Origin: Acinetobacter sp. ANC 4558
Lineage (GTDB): Bacteria > Pseudomonadota > Gammaproteobacteria > Pseudomonadales > Moraxellaceae
DNA: 64,000 nucleotides
NCBI RefSeq assembly: GCF_002135375.1
Contig: NZ_NEGH01000003.1
Span: 62,001-126,000 of the forward strand
Direction of reading: 5' to 3'
The notes under the pieces were generated by a model that saw only the letters and a list, made by a program, of their open reading frames with translations, was not told where the DNA came from and did no database searches. The position numbers were made by a program, and so were the translations under genes. Of this stretch, positions 26,533-36,700 are shown one piece after another; positions within the stretch are counted from its first letter, which is position 1, and each line of letters begins with the position of its first letter.

Positions 26533-27532
26533 CTTTATTCCTACGGCACAGGAACAGCTTAAGTTCCTTAAAAACATTCAGCTGATTTTACAATCGGGTA
26601 GTTTTAGCAGTACCTATAAGTTTGCTTTACTGATTAGCCTGAGTCGATTGGCAATCGAGAAGGGTGATGACTCAGGTGGTAGTCTATCACTTGAATATAC
26701 GGATATCGCTGAAAAATTTATTGAGCTGTATTGGAAGCAAGCGGTGCCATATGTGTTTAATGATGAAGGTCAACTGATCTTAAATCAGAACAATGGTAAG
26801 CAAGCAGCTATTGTAAATCGGATTATTGATCTTCGGCAGAGTTACTCATCTCTTGGGCTATTAAGACGAGACGCTCTGATATGGTTAAAGTTAGTTAAAG
26901 ATGTTGCCCGAACTGTCAAAGAGATGCCGGTCCGTTACTTGCAAAACATAAATGGTCAAAATTTTGAGTTTTTATATCAACTTGATCCGTGTAGAAAGCA
27001 ACTTATTCTTTTACCTCAAGTGATGTATTGCTTAAGACAATTCAGCGAGATCATTGAAGAACTATGTCAGAAACGTTGGATTGATTACATTCGTAAAAAC
27101 AGTAGCAATGTGCCAATTTTGAATAAATTACCGAACCTTGAACAATTCATGTTTGAGCCGAGTCGAAATCAGTTAAATGCAGTAGCAGATGTATTGATTG
27201 AGTTACAGGACTATAAATGTTTCTACTGTAATAAGCCGATGCGAAAAGGTAATTATGCAGTCGATCATTTTATCCCTTGGTCGATGTACCCATCGGACAC
27301 AGGGCATAACTTTGTGTTGGCAGATTCAAGTTGTAATTCTAAGAAAAGTAATCTACTAGCATCACATGGGTTTTTGCATAAGTGGCAGGAGCGGAATGAA
27401 GAACATGATTTGATTATCGTTGATCAAATTTCTGTGCTTGGATTTCTAACAGATAAAGAGCGGTCGCATAAGGTAGCGGAGTGGGCATATGCTCAGGGGC
27501 AAGAGAGTAATTATTTCTTTTGGCAAATTTAA
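26525..27532 (+). CDS. HNH endonuclease domain protein
   Basis: The 335-aa protein has an HNH nuclease at about residues 230-285: CFYCNKPMRKGNYAVDHFIPW gives the first CxxC and the DH pair, and NFVLADSSCNSKKSNLLA the N and K residues with another cysteine. The N-terminal ~220 residues are helical, with no named domain but resembling HNH proteins common in defence islands. It is coupled to the methyltransferase by an 8-base overlap and lies 90 bases ahead of the SNF2 gene on the same strand, so all three may be co-transcribed. Confidence 0.82.
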   Translation: MPDFIPTAQEQLKFLKNIQLILQSGSFSSTYKFALLISLSRLAIEKGDDSGGSLSLEYTDIAEKFIELYWKQAVPYVFNDEGQLILNQNNGKQAAIVNRIIDLRQSYSSLGLLRRDALIWLKLVKDVARTVKEMPVRYLQNINGQNFEFLYQLDPCRKQLILLPQVMYCLRQFSEIIEELCQKRWIDYIRKNSSNVPILNKLPNLEQFMFEPSRNQLNAVADVLIELQDYKCFYCNKPMRKGNYAVDHFIPWSMYPSDTGHNFVLADSSCNSKKSNLLASHGFLHKWQERNEEHDLIIVDQISVLGFLTDKERSHKVAEWAYAQGQESNYFFWQI

Positions 27533-27622
27533 TTTTTGTTATTGATGTTGTAAAAAGTGTTTAAATTGGATTTGCATTTACAGTATAGTGGATGGTTTTT
27601 TATAAATAATTTAAAAATTTCA

Positions 27623-30460
27623 ATGAAATATACTGACCACCAAATAAAGTATTTCGCATGGGAAATAACAAAAAAACGTTCAGCAAGTGATGTTGATCGT
27701 TTATCTCAGTCATTATTTGATGCGCAAGTAGATGTGAATCCTCATCAAATTGAAGCAGCACTTTTTGCTTTGAATAATCCACTGAGCAAAGGTGTTGTTC
27801 TTGCAGATGAAGTTGGCTTGGGTAAAACGATTGAAGCAGCACTAGTGCTTTGCCAATATTGGGCAGAGCGACGTCGAAACTTATTGATTATTTGTCCTGC
27901 ATCTTTACGAAAGCAATGGGCGCAAGAACTACAAGATAAATTTAACTTGCCTACGCAAGTTTTAGATTTAAAAACTTGGAATATGGCTCGTAAAGATGGT
28001 GTTTATGATCCATTTAAAAATGGGAAGATTTCTATAATCTCTTATCCTTTTGCCAATCGAATGGAACATGCTTTGGCACAAATTCCCTGGGATTTGGTGG
28101 TGATAGACGAAGCACATAAATTACGGAATGCACACCGCTCAAGTAATAAAATTGGGAATAGTCTTAAACGCTCCTTGATAGGTAAGAAAAAGTTGTTATT
28201 AACAGCAACACCATTACAGAATACCTTAATGGAGCTTTATGGTTTAAGTACGATTATAGATGAGCATTTATTTGGGGATGAGAAGGCATTTCGTTCTAGA
28301 TATGTGGTTGATGGTGATATTCAATCTTTAAAAAAAAGAATCCAACAATTTATGCAAAGAACTTTGCGTAAAGATGTTCTGGAATATGTCCCTTACACTG
28401 ACCGCCATGCTTTAACCGTACCATTTACACCTACGGATGATGAGCAAAGTCTATACAACTCAATCAGTGAGTATTTGCAACGAGAGGTTAGCTATGCGTT
28501 TCCTCAACAACAAAAACATTTAATTTCAATTGTTTTAAGAAAGCTTTTAGCATCATCAACTCCTGCTGTAATTGCAACTTTAGAAGCTATCCAACAGCGA
28601 CTGAAAAAATTGCTTGAACAGCAGAGTTTAGATGAAGATTGGCTCAGTAATTTTATTGTTGATGAGGATATGGATGAAGAGTTATTGGATGAATTTGATG
28701 AGGAAGTAAGTCATGGACAAATAGATGTTAATTTAATTAAATCTGAAATAGCTGAAATTGAACGTTATATACAGCAGGCTTATAAAATTACAGATGATAG
28801 TAAGACTTTCGCTTTACTTTCTGCTATTGAACAAGGTTTTGCTCGTATGTTTGAAATGGGAGCGAAACGAAAGGCTGTTATTTTTACTGAATCTAAGCGT
28901 ACTCAGGAATACTTGATCGCATTCTTGGAAGCACGAGGACACAACGGAAAAGTAATAGGATTTAATGGCAGTAATACATCTGCAACAAATACAGGTATTT
29001 ATCAAAAGTGGTTGGGTAAATATTTAGGGACTCCACATGTCACGGGCTCACCAGCAATTGATCGACGCACGGCTTTAATCGATTTCTTTAAAAATGATGC
29101 AGAAATATTAATTGCGACAGAAGCAGCAGCAGAAGGTGTCAATTTACAGTTTTGCTCCTTGGTCATTAACTATGATTTACCATGGAATCCGCAACGTGTG
29201 GAACAACGGATAGGTCGTTGCCATCGTTATGGTCAAGAATTTGATGTTGTTGTGGTTAATTTCTTAAATGAAAGAAATGAAGCGGATCAGCGAGTTTTGG
29301 AGTTACTTAAAGATAAATTTCAATTGTTTGATGGTGTCTTTGGTGCATCGAATGATATTTTAGGAACAGTCGAAAGTGGTATAAATTTTGAAAAACGGAT
29401 TTCTGAAATTTATGATCAGTGTCGTAGTCCAGAAGAAATCGAACAAAGCTTTAAGCAATTGAGAGAGGAACTTGAAGAGCAAATCAACGATAAAATGAAA
29501 AGGACTCAAGAGCTGTTACTTGAGCATTTTGATGCAGATATACATGACTTGTTAAAAGTACAAAAAGAACGAGCTGAACTACAGCTAGATAAAATTAGTC
29601 GTTTGTTTTGGCAATCTACAAAATTTATTCTAGAAAAATTCGCTCATTTTCACGACCATAATCTAAGTTTTGATTTAACTAAGTCACCTATATTAACTGC
29701 ACCATCAGGGAAATATCAGCTTATACGAAAAGGTGAGCGAATTCCTGAAAATACTTTTATCTATCGTTTGACTCATCCGCTTGGTGAATTTGTTTTGGAT
29801 AATGCCAAAGGATTACCTACACCAAAACAATTCATTCAGTTCGATTATATCCAGTACGGTCAAAAGGTAACGCTACTAGAAGGGTTAAAAGGGCAAAAGG
29901 GTTGGCTATCTATTACGGTCTTGAGTTTGGATTCTTTTCAAGAAGAAGAACATATTGTGATCACAGCAATGACTGATGATGGTAAGGTTTTAGATGTAGA
30001 TTTGTGTGAGCGTTTGCTTCAAGTCAATGCAACTGTATTGTCTGATGTAGCAGACCCGATTCCTGAAATTTTTCAGGCAAATATTGATAAGCAATATCAA
30101 GTTGCTTTGAACCATGCTTTGGAGCTTAATGATGAATTTTTCAAAAAGGAACGGGATAAGCTAGAACAGTGGGCGGAGGATAGTTTGCTTGCCGTGGAAA
30201 AAATGCTTGAAGATATAAAGTTAAAAATATCCAGTCTTAAACGAGAATCTCGCAAAGCACCTGATATTGAGACAGAAAAGAAATTGCAAGAAGAAATACA
30301 AAAAACTGAAAAAGAAAAACGACGCATGCGACAGCAGGTTTTTGATGTTGAAGATGAAATTGCAGATAAGCGTGATGCAATGATTGATGCATTGGAGCAA
30401 AGACTACATCGCTCAAGTAAAGCCGAGAATTTATTTGTCGTGAGATGGCAGTTGGTTTAA
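27623..30460 (+). CDS. SNF2-family helicase (DrmD/HmaA-like defence translocase)
   Basis: This is a SWI2/SNF2 ATPase of about 945 aa. Motif I is VVLADEVGLGKTIEAALVLC (near residues 58-77), motif II VVIDEAHKLRNAHR, motif III LLLTATPLQNTLMELYG. Motifs V and VI are ATEAAAEGVNLQFCSLVINY and QRVEQRIGRCHRYGQ. A long C-terminal coiled coil (about 800-930) follows. I choose the ATG at 27623; the frame also runs upstream to 27557 without better support. SNF2 proteins with this compact layout occur in class 1 DISARM (drmD) and related systems, where they move along DNA for the restriction complex. It sits just before the methylase and Res-like genes. Confidence 0.85.
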   Translation: MKYTDHQIKYFAWEITKKRSASDVDRLSQSLFDAQVDVNPHQIEAALFALNNPLSKGVVLADEVGLGKTIEAALVLCQYWAERRRNLLIICPASLRKQWAQELQDKFNLPTQVLDLKTWNMARKDGVYDPFKNGKISIISYPFANRMEHALAQIPWDLVVIDEAHKLRNAHRSSNKIGNSLKRSLIGKKKLLLTATPLQNTLMELYGLSTIIDEHLFGDEKAFRSRYVVDGDIQSLKKRIQQFMQRTLRKDVLEYVPYTDRHALTVPFTPTDDEQSLYNSISEYLQREVSYAFPQQQKHLISIVLRKLLASSTPAVIATLEAIQQRLKKLLEQQSLDEDWLSNFIVDEDMDEELLDEFDEEVSHGQIDVNLIKSEIAEIERYIQQAYKITDDSKTFALLSAIEQGFARMFEMGAKRKAVIFTESKRTQEYLIAFLEARGHNGKVIGFNGSNTSATNTGIYQKWLGKYLGTPHVTGSPAIDRRTALIDFFKNDAEILIATEAAAEGVNLQFCSLVINYDLPWNPQRVEQRIGRCHRYGQEFDVVVVNFLNERNEADQRVLELLKDKFQLFDGVFGASNDILGTVESGINFEKRISEIYDQCRSPEEIEQSFKQLREELEEQINDKMKRTQELLLEHFDADIHDLLKVQKERAELQLDKISRLFWQSTKFILEKFAHFHDHNLSFDLTKSPILTAPSGKYQLIRKGERIPENTFIYRLTHPLGEFVLDNAKGLPTPKQFIQFDYIQYGQKVTLLEGLKGQKGWLSITVLSLDSFQEEEHIVITAMTDDGKVLDVDLCERLLQVNATVLSDVADPIPEIFQANIDKQYQVALNHALELNDEFFKKERDKLEQWAEDSLLAVEKMLEDIKLKISSLKRESRKAPDIETEKKLQEEIQKTEKEKRRMRQQVFDVEDEIADKRDAMIDALEQRLHRSSKAENLFVVRWQLV

Positions 30461-30603
30461 TACCAATTGCTATTTTTTTCTACAAATTTTTTTTATATTC
30501 AAAGTTATTTCTAGTATCCTTATCAGTTAATTTTGCCTAAGCAATTTTAATTCGTTTCACCAGAACCTATTTATCATAAGGTTTTGAAAAATAGGAAATA
30601 TTC

Positions 30604-33600
30604 ATGAGTACTCAGTTTTCTGCACTTGTTTCTAAACTCAAAGAGATTTTTCAAATCAATCGTCCTGATTTGGATTTTGGAGTTTATCGTATTTTAAATG
30701 CACGTAGTGCAGAAATTTCAGAGTTTTTGGATAAGCGTTTAAAAACCAAAGTAGAACAATATCTTGGTGAAGCAAAGTCAGGTCTGGATGAAAATGCCAT
30801 AAAAGAATTAGAGGCTGAGCTGAAAGCAGAATTTGGTAAACGTGCGTTTAATGAGCAAGGGCAACTTATTGATGCTGAAGCAATTGAAAGCGCATTAGGT
30901 CAAAAATATATTGCTCTAACCCAAGCTGATGCACATCAAATGACAGATCAGTCACAAGTGTATAGCCATTTGTTGACATTCTTTAGTCGTTATTATGATG
31001 ATGGAGATTTTATTAGCCAACGTCGTTATAAGGGTGATACCTATGCTATTCCTTACTCTGGTGAGGAAGTCATGTTGCATTGGGCAAACAAAGACCAGTA
31101 CTACACCAAGTCTGGTGAGATGTTTAGCAACTATCGTTTTAAGTTGAATGATGAGCGTTCAGTTTTATTCCGTTTGGTGAGCGCAGATACAGCGCGTGAA
31201 AACCGTAAAGATAACGACAAAGACCGTCGTTTTATTATTGTGACAGAACCAAAGACTTTCATTCGTGTAGATGAAGAAGGTGAAGAGTTTGAGGAAACAA
31301 TCGTTCCGTTCTCTATTCAAAATAATGAACTGACTATTCTTTTTGAATATGCAACCTTACCTAAAGGCTCTAAGCAAGAAACACTAAATACGGAATCGTA
31401 TAACAAAATTGTGAGTGCAGATGTTTTAACTGCTGACTGGCTAAATGATTTAGTACAACTTGCACCGACAGAAAAAGAACCAAAGCGTACAGTGTTGCAA
31501 AAGCACTTGAGTACCTATACGCAAAAAAATACAGCAGATTATTTTATTCATAAAGACTTAGGTAGATTTTTGCGTCATGAGCTTGATTTTTATATTAAAA
31601 ATGAAGTAATGCATTTAGATGATGTGGTGAGTACTGATCAATTTATTCAGATTGAACGCCAACTCAGTATTATCAAGTGTTTACGTCAAATTGGTTTAGA
31701 AATCATTAGCTTTTTAGCGTCGCTTGAAGATTTTCAGAAAAAGTTGTGGCTAAAGAAAAAGTTTGTCGTTAGTGCTGAGTATTGTATTACTTTAGACCGA
31801 GTGGATGAGTCCTTGTATGCTGAAATTGCAGAAAATACAGCGCAGTGGCAACAATGGGATGATTTAGGTTTTAAAGGCACAGATGCAGTTTGGGGAACGA
31901 TTGATTATTTAAAACAGCACCAAGCTTTGATGGTGGATACGTCATTATTCAGTATTGAGTTTAAAGCGAAGCTTTTACAAAAAATTGATGATTTGGATGC
32001 CCAAACAGATGGGTTGATCATTAATAGCGATAATTTTCAAGGAATCAATTTACTAGCAGAGAAATACTATTCTCGATTAAATAGTATTTATATTGATCCA
32101 CCTTATAATACTGATGCATCTGCTATTTTATATAAAAATGGTTTCAAGAAAAGTTCTTGGGCAACTTTAATGCATAACAGAGTTGAAAAAGCTAAGGACT
32201 TATTAAATCAAACAGGTATTATTTGTTTAGCAATTGATGATGAGCAAGTCAGTGAATTGCGCTCTATTGCAGAAGAATTTTTTATAAAGCAGATAGGAGT
32301 GGCACCAGTTCGATCTAATCCAGCAGGACGAAAGACGAAAGGTAAATTTGCACCAGCACATGAATATGCTTTGTTTTATGCTAAATCAGAAAATACTGTG
32401 CCACTTAGTTTAGATAAAAGTGAGAAATCTTTAGCACGATATCCGAAAGAAGATAGCAAAGGACGTTTCTCGTGGGCAAACTTTATTAGATCTGGAAATA
32501 ATGATAAAAGAGAAGATCGTCCTAAACTTTATTACCCAATTTTTGTTAGTGATAATGATCAAATTAGAGTTCCTAAAATGGAATGGTCTGATTTGGAGGG
32601 GCAATACGTATTACTTGAGCAACCCCTACCAAACGAAACTATTGTTTTTCCTGATGTTAATAAGGATGGAAAAATTATACAAAAAAATTGGCAAAGAGGT
32701 AACCAACGAGTTGGAACAGAACTTGAAGAATATAGAATTCGCAGAGATCAGGATAATAAGATTTCAATAGATTTTAAAATTAGAATGGATGTAACAGCAT
32801 TACCAATAACTTGGTGGGATAAATCTACTTACGCATCTTCTAATTATGGAGCGTTAGAACTCAAAAATTTATTTGGTGAGAAATCTTTTGATTTTGCTAA
32901 AGCCCATGACTTAGTTTTAGATTGTTTAAGAACAAGCGGAGCTAAGTTAGAAAATAGTAATATTCTGGACTTCTTTGCTGGTTCAGGTACAACAGCTCAT
33001 GCCACTATTGCCTTAAATCGTGAAGACCGAGGTAGTCGTAAATATATCCTTGTGGAACAAGGCGAATATTTTGATACCGTCATTAAGCCACGTATTCAAA
33101 AAGTAGTGTATTCAGCAGACTGGAAAGATGGTAATCCAACCAATCCTGAGTCTGGTATCAGCCATTGCTTAAAAGTGATGAAACTCGAAAGTTATGAAGA
33201 TACGCTCAATAACTTAGAGTTGGTGCGTAAAGGTGCTCAACAGACACTTTTAGCCGAGCAACAAACATCAACCAAGCCTGAAGATCAAAATGCTTACAGT
33301 GACTATCTCATGCACTATATGCTTGAGCTAGAAAGCAAAGATTCATTACTGAATGTTAAAGACTTCCTCAAACCATTTAGCTATCAAATGAATATCACCA
33401 CGGATAGCGCTGGTGCGTTTGAACGTAAAAATATTGACTTGGTTGAAACCTTTAACTATCTCATTGGAATGAATGTTCAAGAAGCAGATTATCAGTTAGA
33501 CAAAGGATATGTACAAATCACAGGTAAATTACGTACAGGTGAGTACACGACTGTTCTATGGCGTGATTGCGACAAAATTGGCTATGCAGAACTCGATCAA

Positions 33601-33768
33601 TTACTGGCAAAACTTAAAATTAATCCAAACGATGGTGAGTACCAATTGATTTATATCAATGGCGATCACAATGTTGCAAGTAAATACATCAGTAAAGAGG
33701 GTGAGGAAAAGCAACTCAAAGTCCGTTCAATTGAACAAACCTTCTTAAAGAATATGTTTGAGGAGTAA
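30604..33768 (+). CDS. Large adenine DNA methyltransferase (type III Mod / DISARM MI-like)
   Basis: This 1054-aa N6-adenine methylase is of the beta arrangement: catalytic motif IV DPPYNTDASA at about residues 498-507 comes before the SAM-binding motif I DFFAGSGTTAHATIALNRED near 790. About 480 residues of N-terminal extension and ~200 C-terminal residues make it much longer than ordinary Mod subunits (~600-700 aa), as in DISARM drmMI and Hma methylases. It should mark host DNA so that the helicase/nuclease partner spares it. It has its own 143-base leader after the SNF2 gene and a Res-like gene 6 bases downstream. Confidence 0.85.
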   Translation: MSTQFSALVSKLKEIFQINRPDLDFGVYRILNARSAEISEFLDKRLKTKVEQYLGEAKSGLDENAIKELEAELKAEFGKRAFNEQGQLIDAEAIESALGQKYIALTQADAHQMTDQSQVYSHLLTFFSRYYDDGDFISQRRYKGDTYAIPYSGEEVMLHWANKDQYYTKSGEMFSNYRFKLNDERSVLFRLVSADTARENRKDNDKDRRFIIVTEPKTFIRVDEEGEEFEETIVPFSIQNNELTILFEYATLPKGSKQETLNTESYNKIVSADVLTADWLNDLVQLAPTEKEPKRTVLQKHLSTYTQKNTADYFIHKDLGRFLRHELDFYIKNEVMHLDDVVSTDQFIQIERQLSIIKCLRQIGLEIISFLASLEDFQKKLWLKKKFVVSAEYCITLDRVDESLYAEIAENTAQWQQWDDLGFKGTDAVWGTIDYLKQHQALMVDTSLFSIEFKAKLLQKIDDLDAQTDGLIINSDNFQGINLLAEKYYSRLNSIYIDPPYNTDASAILYKNGFKKSSWATLMHNRVEKAKDLLNQTGIICLAIDDEQVSELRSIAEEFFIKQIGVAPVRSNPAGRKTKGKFAPAHEYALFYAKSENTVPLSLDKSEKSLARYPKEDSKGRFSWANFIRSGNNDKREDRPKLYYPIFVSDNDQIRVPKMEWSDLEGQYVLLEQPLPNETIVFPDVNKDGKIIQKNWQRGNQRVGTELEEYRIRRDQDNKISIDFKIRMDVTALPITWWDKSTYASSNYGALELKNLFGEKSFDFAKAHDLVLDCLRTSGAKLENSNILDFFAGSGTTAHATIALNREDRGSRKYILVEQGEYFDTVIKPRIQKVVYSADWKDGNPTNPESGISHCLKVMKLESYEDTLNNLELVRKGAQQTLLAEQQTSTKPEDQNAYSDYLMHYMLELESKDSLLNVKDFLKPFSYQMNITTDSAGAFERKNIDLVETFNYLIGMNVQEADYQLDKGYVQITGKLRTGEYTTVLWRDCDKIGYAELDQLLAKLKINPNDGEYQLIYINGDHNVASKYISKEGEEKQLKVRSIEQTFLKNMFEE

Positions 33769-33774
33769 TGTACT

Positions 33775-36700
33775 GTGGCAAAAGCTCCTCAAGCAAAAAC
33801 GAAAGCGGTTAAAGTCAATTTCCACGAGCAATTGATTTTAAATAAATGGTTGTGGTCGAAGTTTAATCCGAATCGTTTGGAAGGCATGAAACAACAGCTT
33901 GATTATCCTCAGTTTGAGGGGATCGAGTATGAAGGTGATAATGCAGGGCAAACGAAATTCTTTAGTGTGATCAGCAATACCTTGTTTAATAAGCAAGTTG
34001 TAGATATCGATGTTCTACGTCGCTATGACTTAAACATTGTGAAGCACTGGCAAAAAATCACGGAACAACGTAATGAAATAGAAGGGCATGTTTTAAACCT
34101 AAAATATTTTCAATACCTTTCATTGCTTTTTACAGAACTGTATTTAGATCAATATTTTAATCATCAAGCTGTCATGCTCAATGAGCTGAATGTTGAACTT
34201 GAACAATATAATGATGATCAGAAAATTGATGCAGATCAATTTCAGCAATATTTACCTGAAGACCTAAATAAAATTGGTTATTGGAATGCAACGGGCAGTG
34301 GTAAAACACTGCTTATGCATGTCAATATTTTGCAGTATTTGGATTATTTCCAAAATCAAAATGGCGATAGCACTTATCCAGACCAAATCATTTTACTTAC
34401 ACCGAATGAAGGTTTGAGTGAACAGCATTTGCGAGAACTCACTGACTCAGGTTTTCAAGCAACTTTGTTCGATAAACAAAAGAGTCGTAATAGCTTGTAT
34501 CGTGATGAAATTCAAATCATCGATATGAATAAACTGAGTGATACCGACGGTGATAAAACCGTTGCGACCATGAGCTTGGAAGGAAAGAATCTTGTTCTGA
34601 TCGATGAAGGACACCGTGGTACGAGTAGTAGTGCAGGTGCTTGGATGGAACGTCGAGATATTCTCACTAAAGATGGCTTTAGTTTTGAATACTCGGCTAC
34701 CTTTGGTCAAGCCGTGAGTAAGGCAGACAACGTCTATAAACGCTTTGAAGATGCCAAAAAACAGAAAGCCAAAATGCTGTATGGTGTGGCTATTAATAAG
34801 CTAACCGAAGAACAGAAAAAAAATATTCAGCTTGATGATTTGGAACAGCAAAAATATCGTCGGGAAGCGCTTCGAGAGGTATATGCTAAAAGTATTTTAT
34901 TCGATTATTCGTACAAATATTTCTATGCAGATGGCTATGGTAAAGAAGTCAATATTCTGAACATGAAAGAATATCATGAAGATGATGAGCGTAATCTTTA
35001 TCTTACAGCTTGTTTACTATCTTTCTATCAACAGCAATATCTATTTAAAAAGAATCAGGCAAAGCTGGCTAAATTTAATATTGAAAAACCACTGTGGGTA
35101 TTTGTTGGAAATAAAGTCAATGATGATGATTCTGATATTTTAGCCATTGTGAAATTCTTGGCTGACTTTTTAGATGCTTCTCGTAAGAGCAAGGTGATTG
35201 GTTGGCTCAATGATTTGATTACCAATACATCTCGTTTGGTCGATACCAAAGGTATCAATATTTTTGCAAATCGATTTGCACCTTTACACGGTCAAAATGT
35301 AACTGATCTTTATCAAGATATTTTAAAAAGTTTTTTTAACGCTACAACCAATCAACGTTTGAATGTAGTACGTATTACGGCGAATAAAGGTGAGTTGCGT
35401 TTACAGGTGGGGGAAAGTACGCCTTTTGCTGTTATTAATGTGGGTGATGAAAAAGGCTTATACGATAATTGTGAAGAATCTAGTAAAACGCATTATCTAA
35501 ATGCACGTACTGATGATTTTGCGGAGTCATTATTTCCGACATTAAATAATGATGATAGTGAAACACATCTTCTCATTGGTTCTCGTAAGTTTACCGAGGG
35601 GTGGAGTAGTTGGCGTGTCTCTACCATGGGATTATTGAACATGGGGACAGGTGAAGGTGCACAGATTATTCAGCTCTTTGGTCGTGGTGTGCGATTAAAA
35701 GGTGAGAATTTTTCTTTAAAAAGAACACCGAGAGAAATCTATAGTAAGGCTGAATATAAAGGTATGCATTTAGACTTAATGCAAACTATTAATATTTTTG
35801 GTTTACGTGCTGACTATATGGAAAAATTCCGTGACTACTTGAATGATGAAGGCATTATTCTGAATCAGGATTTAGTCACTTTAGATTTTCCAACAAATAA
35901 AATTAAAGCGCCTCGTTTAAAAACGCTGACCTTGAAAGATGGCTATAAAGATAATCAAGCCAATGGTTTTAAGGCTCAGTTAAAGCTCTCGATGTTTAAA
36001 ATTCCAAAACAATACGAAGGTAAAATCAAAAAACCTTTTGTCGTTTTGGATTTGTATCCTCGCTTGCAAGCCTTTCATACCGATAAGTCAAAGCGTCAAA
36101 CAGATGTTAAAGACAAGCGTCAAGAGCATGAGATTTCACCTAAAATCATGTGTATGTTTGATTTTGATGAAATTTATTTGAAACTTCAGCAATATAAGTT
36201 CCAGCGTGGATATAGCAACCTACAATTGAATGTTGATGATTTACAGGAGTTTTGTTTAAGACGTATCAAATCATCTATGGAAGACTGGTATAAGCTTTTG
36301 ATTGATAGATCAGAATTATCTAGTGATGTAGGTGGAATTAAAAAACAGCAAGCTATTCTAACGGAGCTTTTACAATCTTATATGGATAAGTTCTATCATG
36401 CGATTAAAAATGCCTATGAAGGGCAGTTTTATGAAGTGACGGAATTTAGCTTAGATGATAAAGATTTACCTGTGCAAATTTGTGAGCAATATACGCTTAC
36501 AGCGAAAGAAGGTAAAAATAATGAAGCTCAAGAAGTATTTGACCGATTAGAAACATTGAAAGAATTGGTTAGTAAAGGTGATGTTGAAAAATTGGTGCCT
36601 TGGAAGGAAGATGGAAGTTTCAGAGCAATTACATTCGATCGTCACCTGTTTTATCCATTATTGGATAAAAAGGATGAAAGTCTTCCGTTTACATGGTCGC

